NCBI RefSeq assembly: GCF_000379065.1
Contig: NZ_KB900614.1
Span: 1,975,149-2,039,148 of the forward strand
DNA: 64,000 bases
DNA from: Salinispora mooreana
GTDB taxonomy: Bacteria; Actinomycetota; Actinomycetes; Mycobacteriales; Micromonosporaceae
Direction: 5' to 3'
Shown: piece after piece, positions 44,903 through 52,869 of the stretch
How positions within the stretch are numbered: the stretch's first letter is position 1
Layout: each line of letters starts with the position of its first letter
Notes under the pieces: model-generated
What the model saw: the letters and a program-made list of their open reading frames with translations, nothing else
The model's database searches: none
Told to the model about the DNA's origin: nothing
Program-made: the position numbers and the translations under genes

Positions 44903-46114
44903 ATGCCGTTCGACATCGCCCGCACTCGGGCCGCGTATCCCGCCCTGGCTGAGGGGCACGTCCATTTCGACGGTGCCGGAGGCACCCAGACCGCCGCACC
45001 GGTGATCGCCGCGGTGACCGAAGCGATGGGTACGGCACTGGGCAACCGCAGCAGCGGCAACCTTCCCGGCCGACGCTCGCTGGAGCTGGTGACCGCCGCC
45101 CGTACGGCCCTGGCCGACCTGCTCGGCGCGGATCCGGAGGGGGTGGTGCTGGGCCCGAGCGCGACCGCGCTCACCTACACCCTGGCCCGCGCCCTCGGGT
45201 CAACCTGGCGACCGGGGGACGAGGTGGTGGTGTCCCGACTCGACCACGACGCCAACGTCCGACCGTGGATCCAGGCAGCCGGGGCGGCGGGCGCAACCGT
45301 GCGGTGGGCGGAGTTCGAGCCGCACACCGGCGAGCTGCCGGCCGGTCAGTACCCCGAGCTGGTCAACGAACGGACCCGGCTGGTGGCGGTCACCGCCGCC
45401 AGCAATGCGATCGGCACGATGCCCGACGTGACGGCGATCGCCAAGGCAGCCCACGCCGTCGGAGCGCTGGTCTGCGTGGACGGTGTGCACTCGGTGCCGC
45501 ACGGCCCGACCGACCGCACCGCGTTGGGCGCCGACTTCCTGGTCACCAGCGCCTACAAGTGGTCTGGCCCACACCTGGCGGCGGTGGCGGCGGATCCGGC
45601 GTGCTGGGAGCACCTGCGCCCGGCGAAGCTGCGCCCCTCCGCCGACTCCGTACCCGATCGGTTCGAGTACGGCACGCCCAGTTTTCCGCTGCTGGCTGGG
45701 GTGGCCGTCGCCGTGGACCACCTCGCCGGGCTGGATGCGACCGCCACCGGGAGCCGGCGGGAGCGGCTGCGGAGCAGTCTGAGCGCGGCCCGTGCGTACG
45801 AGGAGGGGCTGTTGGACCGGCTGCTCGACGGTCTGGCCAACCTGCCCGGGGTCACCGTGCTCGGCTCGCCGGCCCGGCGCTGCCCCACGGTCTCGTTCCG
45901 GCTGGCCGGCCAGTCTCCGGCGGAAACCCAGACGGCGCTCGGCGCGACGGGGTTCTGCCTTTCCGCCGGTGACTACTACGCCTACGAGTACTTCCAGACG
46001 TTGGGGTTACGGGACAGCGGCGGGGCGGTACGCGTCAGCTTGTATCACTACAACACCCGCAGCGAAGTGGATCGTCTGCTCGACGAGGTGGCGAGGCTCT
46101 CCCCCGGCCGCTGA
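44903..46114 (+). CDS. Cysteine desulfurase-like PLP protein (class V aminotransferase)
   Basis: A 403-aa PLP enzyme. Family blocks: HVHFDGAGGTQTAAPVI, SSGNLPGRRSLELV, LGPSATALTYTLARAL, VVVSRLDHDANVRPW, VCVDGVHSVPHGP and the Schiff-base Lys in VTSAYKWSGPHLA. The C-terminal GDYYAYEYFQTLGL replaces the active-site Cys loop of true desulfurases, as in the VC1184-like subfamily (TIGR01976, from memory). True desulfurase activity is doubtful. Leaderless ATG start. Confidence 0.88.
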   Translation: MPFDIARTRAAYPALAEGHVHFDGAGGTQTAAPVIAAVTEAMGTALGNRSSGNLPGRRSLELVTAARTALADLLGADPEGVVLGPSATALTYTLARALGSTWRPGDEVVVSRLDHDANVRPWIQAAGAAGATVRWAEFEPHTGELPAGQYPELVNERTRLVAVTAASNAIGTMPDVTAIAKAAHAVGALVCVDGVHSVPHGPTDRTALGADFLVTSAYKWSGPHLAAVAADPACWEHLRPAKLRPSADSVPDRFEYGTPSFPLLAGVAVAVDHLAGLDATATGSRRERLRSSLSAARAYEEGLLDRLLDGLANLPGVTVLGSPARRCPTVSFRLAGQSPAETQTALGATGFCLSAGDYYAYEYFQTLGLRDSGGAVRVSLYHYNTRSEVDRLLDEVARLSPGR

Positions 46115-46171
46115 CTCCGTACGGCCCGCGCGGGTCAGCGGTCCCGTCAGGAGGCCCCTCGCGGCCCGTGA

Positions 46172-47668
46172 TCAGCCGATCCCGGTCAGCAGCTCCGCCG
46201 CGGCCCGGCTGCCGGCGCGGGTCGCGCCGTGGGTGGCGACGTGCACCGCCCCGGTGACCAGCTCGGGTACGCCCAACTCGACGACGACGGCGTCCGGGCG
46301 GCCGACCAGAGCGCGCGTCACGGCCGCCCGCATCCACGGGTGTCGGTGCAGGTCACGGACAACGAGGACGAGGTGGCGACCACCGGCCCCGGTGGTGAGG
46401 TCCGGGGGCACCTCGGCCTCTACGTACCGGACGGTGGTGGTGCCCGGCAGCAGAGCTGCCAGGGGCGCGCCGACGCCCCACGGTGTCTCCACGCCGATCG
46501 CGAGGTTGTGGGGCGGTGCGAACTCGACCACGTGGGCGGGGCCGGCCAGCGGCAGCGCGCCCAGACCGGCACCGGCCGTCGTTACCCGGATGGCCCGGCG
46601 GGCGGCAGCGAACCCCACCGCCGAGCCGCTGTCGGCCGCTGGGCGGGTGGGCCGGCCGGCCTGGCGGGCGGCGGTGGCGGCGGCGAGTTGGTCCACCCGC
46701 TTGGCCGCCTCGACGAGGCGTTCCTCAGCCAGTTCGCCCGCAGCAACGGCGGTCACGATCGCGTCCCGCAGCCGCCGAGCTGCATCCTCGTCGACGTGCT
46801 CGCCACCGACGCAGATGGCGTCGGCCCCGGCGGCCAGAGCCCGTACCGCGGCGCCGGTGAAGCCGTACCGGTCGGCGACCGCGCGCATCTCCACCGCGTC
46901 GGTCACCACGACCCCGGCGAAGCCCAACTCCTCCCGGAGCAGGCCGGTGAGGATCCGGCGGCTCAGGGTGGCCGGTAGGTCTGGGTCCAGCGCGGGTACC
47001 AACAGGTGGCCGGTCATGACTGCCTGCACGCCAGCGGAGAGCGCGGCGCGAAACGGGGTCAGCTCCACCGCGTCCAGGCGGCGCCGATCGCCGGCGATCC
47101 GGGGCAGGCCGTGATGGGAGTCGACCTGAGTGTCACCGTGCCCGGGGAAGTGTTTGGCGCAGGCCGCGACGCCGCCGGCTTGTAGGCCCCGCACCCAGGC
47201 GGCGGTGTGCCGGGCGGTCAGGTTCGGATCCGCACCGAAGGAACGGACTCCGATCACCGGGTTGTCCGGATTGGAATTGACATCGGCATCCGGCGCGTAG
47301 TTCAGCGTGATCCCGAGCGCCGCCAGCTCCGCACCGAGGTCGTTGGCCACCGCCTCGGTCAGGAGCGGATCGTCAACCACGCCGAGGGCAAGGTTGCCGG
47401 GACGGGAACTGCCGAGACCCGACTCGATCCGGGTCACGTCACCGGCTTCCTCGTCGATGGCCACGATGACGTCCGGCCGCTCCGCGCGCAGCGTCGCGGT
47501 CAGCGCGGCTACCTGCTCCGAGTCGACCACGTTGCGGGCGAAGAGCACCACCGCGCCGAGACCCTCCCCCAACCAACGGCGCACCCAGGACGGGGCGGTG
47601 GCACCAATGAAGCCCGGCTGAAGGACGGTGGCAGCCAGGGATGCAAGGTGCGCCGCACGTGTGCTCAC
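46172..47668 (-). CDS. Glycoside hydrolase family 3, beta-N-acetylhexosaminidase (NagZ-like)
   Basis: A 498-aa enzyme, probably for muropeptide or N-acetylglucosamine turnover. NagZ hallmarks: AIDEEAGDVTRI, LNYAPDADVNSNPDNPVIG, SFGADPNL, the His loop ACAKHFPGHGDTQVDSHHG and the nucleophile Asp in GVVVTDAVEMRAVAD. After residue 340 there is a further domain of about 150 aa, longer than Gram-negative NagZ but common in actinobacteria. GTG 47668 overlaps the stop of a 27-codon leader frame (GTGA). No signal peptide. Confidence 0.9.
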   Translation of the reverse strand: MSTRAAHLASLAATVLQPGFIGATAPSWVRRWLGEGLGAVVLFARNVVDSEQVAALTATLRAERPDVIVAIDEEAGDVTRIESGLGSSRPGNLALGVVDDPLLTEAVANDLGAELAALGITLNYAPDADVNSNPDNPVIGVRSFGADPNLTARHTAAWVRGLQAGGVAACAKHFPGHGDTQVDSHHGLPRIAGDRRRLDAVELTPFRAALSAGVQAVMTGHLLVPALDPDLPATLSRRILTGLLREELGFAGVVVTDAVEMRAVADRYGFTGAAVRALAAGADAICVGGEHVDEDAARRLRDAIVTAVAAGELAEERLVEAAKRVDQLAAATAARQAGRPTRPAADSGSAVGFAAARRAIRVTTAGAGLGALPLAGPAHVVEFAPPHNLAIGVETPWGVGAPLAALLPGTTTVRYVEAEVPPDLTTGAGGRHLVLVVRDLHRHPWMRAAVTRALVGRPDAVVVELGVPELVTGAVHVATHGATRAGSRAAAELLTGIG

Positions 47669-47748
47669 ACCGCCACCTCTGGCCCCTCGGCACTCCAATC
47701 GGTCATGTCCCTACCCCGTCTCTGCGCCCGGCGGCGGCGCTTTGCCAT
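47665..47748 (-). CDS. Possible 27-aa Arg-rich leader peptide coupled to the NagZ-like gene
   Basis: ATG 47748 to TGA 47665 encodes MAKRRRRAQRRGRD followed by MTDWSAEGPEVAV. Its stop overlaps the glycosidase GTG start as GTGA, the same coupling seen in genuine operons here. The SD (GGTGA) is weak. An AT-rich patch directly upstream (47758-47790) gives it a promoter-like setting. It could be a real micro-protein, a translational-coupling leader, or simply the N-terminal end of a misread frame. Confidence 0.4.
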   Translation of the reverse strand: MAKRRRRAQRRGRDMTDWSAEGPEVAV

Positions 47749-47754
47749 GGTCAC

Positions 47755-47795
47755 ATCACCCACATTAATAGTCAATAAACTTAACAGTTGCTGGA
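47755..47795. promoter_or_regulatory. AT-rich divergent promoter region
   Basis: A 40-bp island rich in A/T (ATTAATAGTCAATAAACTTA) in DNA of about 70% GC. It lies between the leader/glycosidase unit on the minus strand and a 40-codon frame on the plus strand. The minus strand contains TTGACT and TATTAAT, the plus strand AATAGT and AATAAA. Exact -10/-35 assignment is not possible by eye. Confidence 0.45.
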
Positions 47796-47822
47796 GGGCG
47801 GCTGGCCCGGGAGAGTTCAGGG

Positions 47823-47945
47823 ATGGACTCCGAAATCCTGGCCGAGGCGACGGGCCCGGCCGACATCCCCGGCGTACGCCTCCTCGGCGTGGTGGTGGGC
47901 GGCCTACTGCTGCTCGCCGCGATCCGAGCGATGTTTCGCCGCTGA
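47823..47945 (+). CDS. 40-aa single-TM micro-protein
   Basis: ATG GAC TCC ... TGA encodes MDSEILAEATGPADIPGVRL, then LGVVVGGLLLLAAIRAMFRR: an acidic N-terminus, one TM helix and a basic C-terminal anchor (positive-inside). GGGAGAG lies seven bases upstream of the ATG. The composition is far too ordered for a chance frame. Function unknown; it precedes the convergent end of the topoisomerase gene. Confidence 0.6.
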   Translation: MDSEILAEATGPADIPGVRLLGVVVGGLLLLAAIRAMFRR

Positions 47946-48029
47946 GCGCGCCCCGATTCGCCACTGGTCCACCCCTACCGCCGACACGGCCCGGGCGGCC
48001 GCCCCCGACTCGCAGACGATCGATATCGC

Positions 48030-49013
48030 TCAGGCCTCGGCCAGCAGTTCGAGGACCCCCCGCTCGGCATCCTCGCGGGGCATCCACCGACCAACCGGTG
48101 CCAGCACACCGTCGTGGTAGAGGTCGACGACCCGGGGGTCAACATAGGACGTGCGGGCCACCGTCGGCGTGTTCCCGAGCAACCCCGCCACCTCACGCAT
48201 GACCGCGGCCACCGCGCGGCGGCGAGCGGTCACCGACCGCTCTCCGCCAGCAGCGGCCAGCCCGGTGGCCGCCAGGACCGTGGCGTGCCAGGTCCGGAAG
48301 TCCTTCGCGGTCATCTCACCACCGCTGGCCACCCGCAGGTACCCGTTGACATCGTCTCGGCGCACGTCCCGCCAGTGCCGGCCGTCCCAGTAACCGAAGA
48401 GCCGAGCCGCGGCGCGGCGGCGACGCCGCAGGTTGGCCAGCACCTGGCACAGCACCGGGTCCTCGATCCACCGAACCTGTTCGACGCCGCCCTTCGCCGG
48501 AAACTCGAGGACCATGCAGCCACGACGGGAGTGGGCATGCTCCGGACGCAGGGTGGACACCCCGAACGTCGGATCGTCGCCGGCCGCGTACCGTTCGCTG
48601 CCCACCCGGAAGGCACCCAGATCCAACAGCCGAGCCACAGTGGCCAGCACCCGATCTCGGCTCAGTCCCCGACCGTCGAGGTCCGCCGCGACGCGCTCGC
48701 GCAACCGGGGCAACCGCCGGGCCACCTCGAGCACGTGGTCAAACTTCGCCTCGTCCCGCTTGCGCCGCCACTCCGGGTGATACAGGTACTGTCGGCGACC
48801 AGCAGCGTCAACTCCGGTGGCCTGGATATGCCCGTTCGGATACGGCGAGATCCACACGTCCTGCCAGGCCGGCGGGATGACGAGGTCACGCAGGCGGGCC
48901 AGTTGATCCGGGTCGCGGACCGGCTCGCCGGCCGGATCACAGAACCCCCAGCCCCGGCCGCGCCGGCGGCGCCGGTAGCCGGGCCGGCCCGGGTCACTAC
49001 GCCGCAGCCGCAC
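48030..49013 (-). CDS. DNA topoisomerase type IB
   Basis: A 327-aa poxvirus/bacterial-type enzyme that nicks and reseals one strand through a 3'-phosphotyrosine. N-terminal domain: GRGWGFCDPAG, ARLRDLVIPPAWQDVWISPY, GHIQATGVDAAGRRQYLYHP. Catalytic domain: Arg in FRVGSERYAAGDD, Lys in EFPAKGG, FRTWHATVLAA with Arg/His, and Tyr in ARTSYVDPRVVDLYHDG. GTG 49013 lies 17 bases inside the preceding glycosyltransferase gene. It closes the eight-gene heptose operon, an odd place for a topoisomerase. Confidence 0.9.
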   Translation of the reverse strand: MRLRRSDPGRPGYRRRRRGRGWGFCDPAGEPVRDPDQLARLRDLVIPPAWQDVWISPYPNGHIQATGVDAAGRRQYLYHPEWRRKRDEAKFDHVLEVARRLPRLRERVAADLDGRGLSRDRVLATVARLLDLGAFRVGSERYAAGDDPTFGVSTLRPEHAHSRRGCMVLEFPAKGGVEQVRWIEDPVLCQVLANLRRRRRAAARLFGYWDGRHWRDVRRDDVNGYLRVASGGEMTAKDFRTWHATVLAATGLAAAGGERSVTARRRAVAAVMREVAGLLGNTPTVARTSYVDPRVVDLYHDGVLAPVGRWMPREDAERGVLELLAEA

Positions 49014-49953
49014 CGGTCGTCCGTACCATCCGCTCCACCTCGGCCACGGCGACCAGCACCTGGTCGACGTTGATCGCCGCCAGCGTCGGATGGGGCCCCG
49101 CCCCGTCCCGGTCGGGACAGTCCCCGCCGCCGTCCGCCCCGAGGCTCCGATGCCACGTCCGTTCGGGTGGTGGCCCCCACTGGGCCGGCGAGTGGGGACC
49201 GAAGAGAACCACCGAGGGAGTGCCGTAGGCGGTGGCGAGGTGGGCGATGCCGGTGTCACCACTGACCAGCAGGCGGGCGTGGGCGACCAGGCCGGCGAGG
49301 TGGCGCAGGTCGGTACGGCCCGCTCGTACGGTGTGCCCGGGCAACCCGGCGAGTTGCGCGACCCGGCGGGCGAGGGGTTGCTCAGTGGCATCGCCGGTGA
49401 TGACGATCTCATGGCCGGTGCCGGCGAGCTGGCGGCCGAGAGCCGCGAACCGCTCCACCGGCCAGCGTTTGCCCGGGATCTTCGAGCCCGGATGCAGCAC
49501 CGTCACCCCGGTCGGGGTCCGACCCGGTGCTGGCCGGCGCAGACCCAGGTCAGTCGGGTCGGTCGGAACACCGTGCCAATCCAGGAGGCGGCACCACCGA
49601 CGGACCTCGTGCTCGTCGGCCCGCCAGGAGGGGCCATCGTGGTGCCCGGCGGCCCGGTTGGCGAAGGCGAACAGCCGACGGGGACGGGTGCCGACCAGCA
49701 GACGGTGCGACTCTGGCCCGCGGCCGTGCAGGTTAACCGCCAGGTCGGGGGCGGGGCCGTGCCACCGAAGGTGAGACAGGTCGGCGGTGTCGACCAGTTC
49801 GTCAATACCGCCGATCAGGTCAACCAGCGGGGCCAACCAGCGCGGGGCAAGCAGGACCAGGCGCTCGTCGGGGTAACGGACCCGCAGGGCACGCAGGGCC
49901 GGCACGGCGGTGGCGAGGTCGCCGAGGCCCAGCGCACGAAGGATCAAGATCAC
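48997..49953 (-). CDS. Glycosyltransferase family 9 (heptosyltransferase-like)
   Basis: A 318-aa GT-B enzyme similar to LPS heptosyltransferases WaaC/WaaF. N-terminal LILRALGLGDLATAVPALRA; C-terminal GVTVLHPGSKIPGKRWPVER, IVITGDATEQPLARRVAQLA, LVSGDTGIAHLATAYGTPSV and VLFGPHSPAQWGP. The D-T-G-x-x-H element binds the nucleotide-sugar. The GTG start overlaps the SDR stop (GTGA). With ADP-heptose genes in the same operon, ADP-heptose is the obvious donor. Confidence 0.88.
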   Translation of the reverse strand: MILILRALGLGDLATAVPALRALRVRYPDERLVLLAPRWLAPLVDLIGGIDELVDTADLSHLRWHGPAPDLAVNLHGRGPESHRLLVGTRPRRLFAFANRAAGHHDGPSWRADEHEVRRWCRLLDWHGVPTDPTDLGLRRPAPGRTPTGVTVLHPGSKIPGKRWPVERFAALGRQLAGTGHEIVITGDATEQPLARRVAQLAGLPGHTVRAGRTDLRHLAGLVAHARLLVSGDTGIAHLATAYGTPSVVLFGPHSPAQWGPPPERTWHRSLGADGGGDCPDRDGAGPHPTLAAINVDQVLVAVAEVERMVRTTGAAAA

Positions 49954-50636
49954 GGGTAGGAGGACTCCTGTTCGGCGCAGACCACCAACTCCCGGACGGC
50001 ACAGCCAGCGGGTTGGGTCAGGGCGACCAGGACGGCGGCGGCGGTGTCCGCGGGGTCGTTGAGGATCGCGTCCGGCCCAGGCCGGTACTGCGGGTCCCGG
50101 TCATCGAAGAAGGCGGTGCGCATGCCACCGGGAATGAGCAGGGTCACGCCGACCCGGCCGGCGAGCTCGGCGGCGAGGGAGCGGGTGAATCCGACCACCC
50201 CGAACTTCGCCGCACAGTACGCCGTCGCGTCGCTGACCGCCTTGACCCCCAACGTCGAGGCGACGGTGACGATCCGGCCCCGAGTCGTCTCGAGGAACGG
50301 CAGTGCCGCCCGGATGACGGCGGCGGTGGCGAGCAGGTCTACCGTGACGATCCGGTCCCAGACCTCCCCCGGCAGGTCGGCCAGCCGACCCGGTACATCC
50401 ATCCCGGCCGCCGTCACCACGGCATCCAGGCCGCCGTTGTCCTCGGCGAGTTCCCGGGTGGCGGCCTCGGCCGCCCGGGTGTCGGCCAGATCGCACGCCG
50501 CCCACGGCACCCCCTCCGCCGGGGGCTGCCGGTCCAACACCAGCGGCCGCCCACCCGCCTCGGCCACCGCCGAGACCACCGCCGCGCCCAGCCCGCTCGA
50601 CCCACCGGTCACCAGGACCGTGTACCCGGCGTTCAT
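49950..50636 (-). CDS. Short-chain dehydrogenase/reductase
   Basis: A 228-aa classical SDR. Cofactor motif TGGSSGLGAAV, catalytic Ser in VTVASTLG, and YCAAKFG (Tyr-x3-Lys). It is too short and has the wrong motif set to be the ADP-heptose epimerase HldD, which is an extended SDR of about 310 aa. It may modify a sugar or lipid intermediate. ATG 50636 overlaps the HldE-like stop as ATGA. Confidence 0.88.
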   Translation of the reverse strand: MNAGYTVLVTGGSSGLGAAVVSAVAEAGGRPLVLDRQPPAEGVPWAACDLADTRAAEAATRELAEDNGGLDAVVTAAGMDVPGRLADLPGEVWDRIVTVDLLATAAVIRAALPFLETTRGRIVTVASTLGVKAVSDATAYCAAKFGVVGFTRSLAAELAGRVGVTLLIPGGMRTAFFDDRDPQYRPGPDAILNDPADTAAAVLVALTQPAGCAVRELVVCAEQESSYP

Positions 50637-52138
50637 CGGATCCCCGCCGACCGATGGGTTGCCACCCCGGATGGTGGGTCTCCGCGCAGCACCGCGGTTG
50701 CCGCCGATGTGGTGGCGCTGGCACCACCCCGCTGGTGCGCAGCCGCGATCATGTCGGTGGTCGAGCGCCCGTCCAGGTACGGCACCACCACGGTGTGCCC
50801 GCCCCACCGCCGCACCAGCTCCGCCTCCGGCAGCTCTGGTTCGCCGCCACCGGTGGCATAGTCGCCCCCCTTGACCCAGATATCCGGCCGGAGCCAGGTC
50901 AGGGCCGCCTGCGGCGTCGGATCGTCAAAGACCATGACCGCATCGACGCAGCCCAGGGCGGCGAGGAGGCGACTCCGGTCGCCCTGCGGCATCACCGGCC
51001 GGTCCGGACCCTTCAACGCCGCGACGCTGGCGTCGGAGTTGAGGCAGACCACCAGGCAGTCGCCGAGGTGGCGGGCGGCCTGCAAGGTCGCCACGTGCCC
51101 CGCGTGCAGCAGGTCAAAGCAACCGCCGGTCGCGACGACGGTGCCGCCGGCGGCGCGTACCTCGGAGACGACGGTGGCGGCAGCCGCCACGCCGACCCGC
51201 TCGGCCGGGACACCCGGCAGCACTGATGGCAACGGCACAACCGGTGACGGCAGCATGCTCGCCACTCCCCCGCCCGCCACGTACGCACACGCCTCGACGA
51301 CCGCCTCCTGCACCGCCTCGGAGACCAACGCACCCCGGGCCAGGGCGATGGCGGCGGTGGCCGCGAACCGATCCCCCGCACCGCAGGTATCCCCGTCCGC
51401 TGAGGAGACCGCGGGCACGATCAGCGGCGTCGGCCCGGCGTGACAGAGGAGCGCGCCCTCCCCGCCCATCGTCACCGCGACGGCCCGCGCCCGCCACCGC
51501 TGACGCAACTCCAGCGCGCCCCGCGACGCGGTCACCAGCCGAGTCTCGCCCGGCGGCACCTTCGCCAGCTCCCGCACCTCGGACTCGTTGGGTGTGGCCA
51601 GGTGCACTCCGGGCACCGCGGCCGGCCCCCGGGGATGCGGATCCCAGACCACCGGTGCCCGGGTGCCGGCCAACGCCGCCCGCAGTGCGGGCTGCCCGGC
51701 CACGCCGCGGCCGTAGTCACTGACCAGCACGGTGGCCGCCCCGGCGATGACTCGCAGCACCGCCTCGACCGGGGGGCTGGGCTCACCGACGGCACCGCCG
51801 CGGTCATGGCGCAGCAGGACCCGGCCCTGCGACCGCAACCGGACCTTCTCCGGAGTCCCGCCGGCCAGCCCGAGCGCATACACCTCGACGCCGGCCGCGG
51901 CGAGAAGCGAGCTGAGCCGGGCGGCACCGGCATCGTCGGCCAGGGCGGTCACCAGGACGACCTCGGTGTCTGGCGCCGCTGCCGCGAACATCGCGGCCAG
52001 GCCGGCACCGCCCGGCCGGTCGGCGGACGAGGTCTCGTCGAGCACCGGCACCGGCGAGTCCGGACAGAGCCGGTTCACCGCCCCCTCCACGTCCCGGTCG
52101 AGCAGGGTGTCGCCGACCACCACCACGGGTCCCCTCAC
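50633..52138 (-). CDS. hldE: HldE-like bifunctional heptose-7-phosphate kinase / heptose-1-phosphate adenylyltransferase
   Basis: A 501-aa two-domain protein. Residues 1-310: PfkB-type kinase with VVVGDTLLDRDVEGAVNRLC, PDSPVPVLDETSSADRPGGA (close to HldE of Gram-negatives) and the anion-hole DGDTCGAGDRFAATAA. Residues 335-470: nucleotidylyltransferase with ATGGCFDLLHAGHVATLQAA (H-x-G-H), NSDASVAALKGPDRPV and DIWVKGGDY. Together they turn heptose 7-phosphate into the 1,7-bisphosphate and, after GmhB, ADP-heptose. The last 40 residues are a low-complexity tail. GTG start overlaps gmhA. Confidence 0.9.
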   Translation of the reverse strand: MRGPVVVVGDTLLDRDVEGAVNRLCPDSPVPVLDETSSADRPGGAGLAAMFAAAAPDTEVVLVTALADDAGAARLSSLLAAAGVEVYALGLAGGTPEKVRLRSQGRVLLRHDRGGAVGEPSPPVEAVLRVIAGAATVLVSDYGRGVAGQPALRAALAGTRAPVVWDPHPRGPAAVPGVHLATPNESEVRELAKVPPGETRLVTASRGALELRQRWRARAVAVTMGGEGALLCHAGPTPLIVPAVSSADGDTCGAGDRFAATAAIALARGALVSEAVQEAVVEACAYVAGGGVASMLPSPVVPLPSVLPGVPAERVGVAAAATVVSEVRAAGGTVVATGGCFDLLHAGHVATLQAARHLGDCLVVCLNSDASVAALKGPDRPVMPQGDRSRLLAALGCVDAVMVFDDPTPQAALTWLRPDIWVKGGDYATGGGEPELPEAELVRRWGGHTVVVPYLDGRSTTDMIAAAHQRGGASATTSAATAVLRGDPPSGVATHRSAGIR

Positions 52139-52869
52139 ACGTACCTCCTCATCCCCTCGACCTGCTGCCCGTCCTCCGGGACCACCTCAACCCCGGTCCG
52201 TACCGGTCCGGCCGCCGGCAGGTCGGCCGGCACCTCGGCTTCCAGGTCGGTCACCGGCATCCCCGCCGCCGGCGTACCCGCGGTGGCGGCCAGGACCATC
52301 GGCAGCGCCTGCTCGGCGTACTCGCAGAGCAGGTGACTGGTGACCAGGTGCAGCTCCTGGACGATCTGCCCGTCCGGCGCGGGGACGGCGAGGGCCTCGT
52401 GGCAGAGGTCGGCCAGCGGATTGGGGGCCGGGCCGGTCAGCGCCCAGCAGCGCAGGCCGACCTGGTGGGCGGCCTGCGCGGCCTGCAGGAGGTTCCGGCT
52501 CTGGCCACTGGTGGACAGCAGCAGGAGGATGTCCCCGGGGCGGCCGTGGGCGTGCACCTGACGGGCGAAGACCTGGTCGTAGCCGTAGTCGTTACCGATG
52601 GCGGTGAGGGCGCTGGTCTCGGCGTGCAGGGCGATGGCGGAGAAGGGCTGGCGGTCGGCGCGAAGTTTGCCGACGAGTTCGGCGGTGAGGTGTTGCGCCT
52701 CGGCGGCGCTTCCGCCGTTGCCGGCCACCAGAAGTCGACCACCACCAGCGAGGGTACGGGCGAGCTCGGCTCCCCAGGCGGGGAGTCGCCGGGCCGCCCG
52801 GCGATACGACGGCAGCGCGGCGGTGAGGCCCGCCAGGTGCTCCTCCAGCAGCGATCGAGCCGGGGTCAT
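52135..52869 (-). CDS. gmhA: Sedoheptulose-7-phosphate isomerase (GmhA-like SIS protein)
   Basis: A 244-aa SIS-domain protein. Core: LLVAGNGGSAAEAQHLTAEL, AIGNDYGYDQVFARQV, GDILLLLSTSGQSRNLLQAA and QELHLVTSHLLCEYAEQAL, matching GmhA including the catalytic Glu and His region. It should convert sedoheptulose 7-phosphate to glycero-manno-heptose 7-phosphate, the entry step. The C-terminal 50 residues (after PMVLAA) are an extension absent from the usual 195-aa GmhA. ATG 52869 overlaps the upstream GT4 stop as ATGA. Confidence 0.9.
   Translation of the reverse strand: MTPARSLLEEHLAGLTAALPSYRRAARRLPAWGAELARTLAGGGRLLVAGNGGSAAEAQHLTAELVGKLRADRQPFSAIALHAETSALTAIGNDYGYDQVFARQVHAHGRPGDILLLLSTSGQSRNLLQAAQAAHQVGLRCWALTGPAPNPLADLCHEALAVPAPDGQIVQELHLVTSHLLCEYAEQALPMVLAATAGTPAAGMPVTDLEAEVPADLPAAGPVRTGVEVVPEDGQQVEGMRRYV

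Noticed and set aside
44903..46114. Genuine cysteine desulfurase (IscS/SufS)
   Set aside because: The usual active-site Cys loop is absent, and no isc/suf partners are nearby; called only as desulfurase-like.
49950..50636. SDR as the missing ADP-heptose 6-epimerase HldD
   Set aside because: It is a classical SDR of 228 aa with TGGSSGLG and YxxxK; HldD is an extended SDR of about 310 aa with a different cofactor motif.
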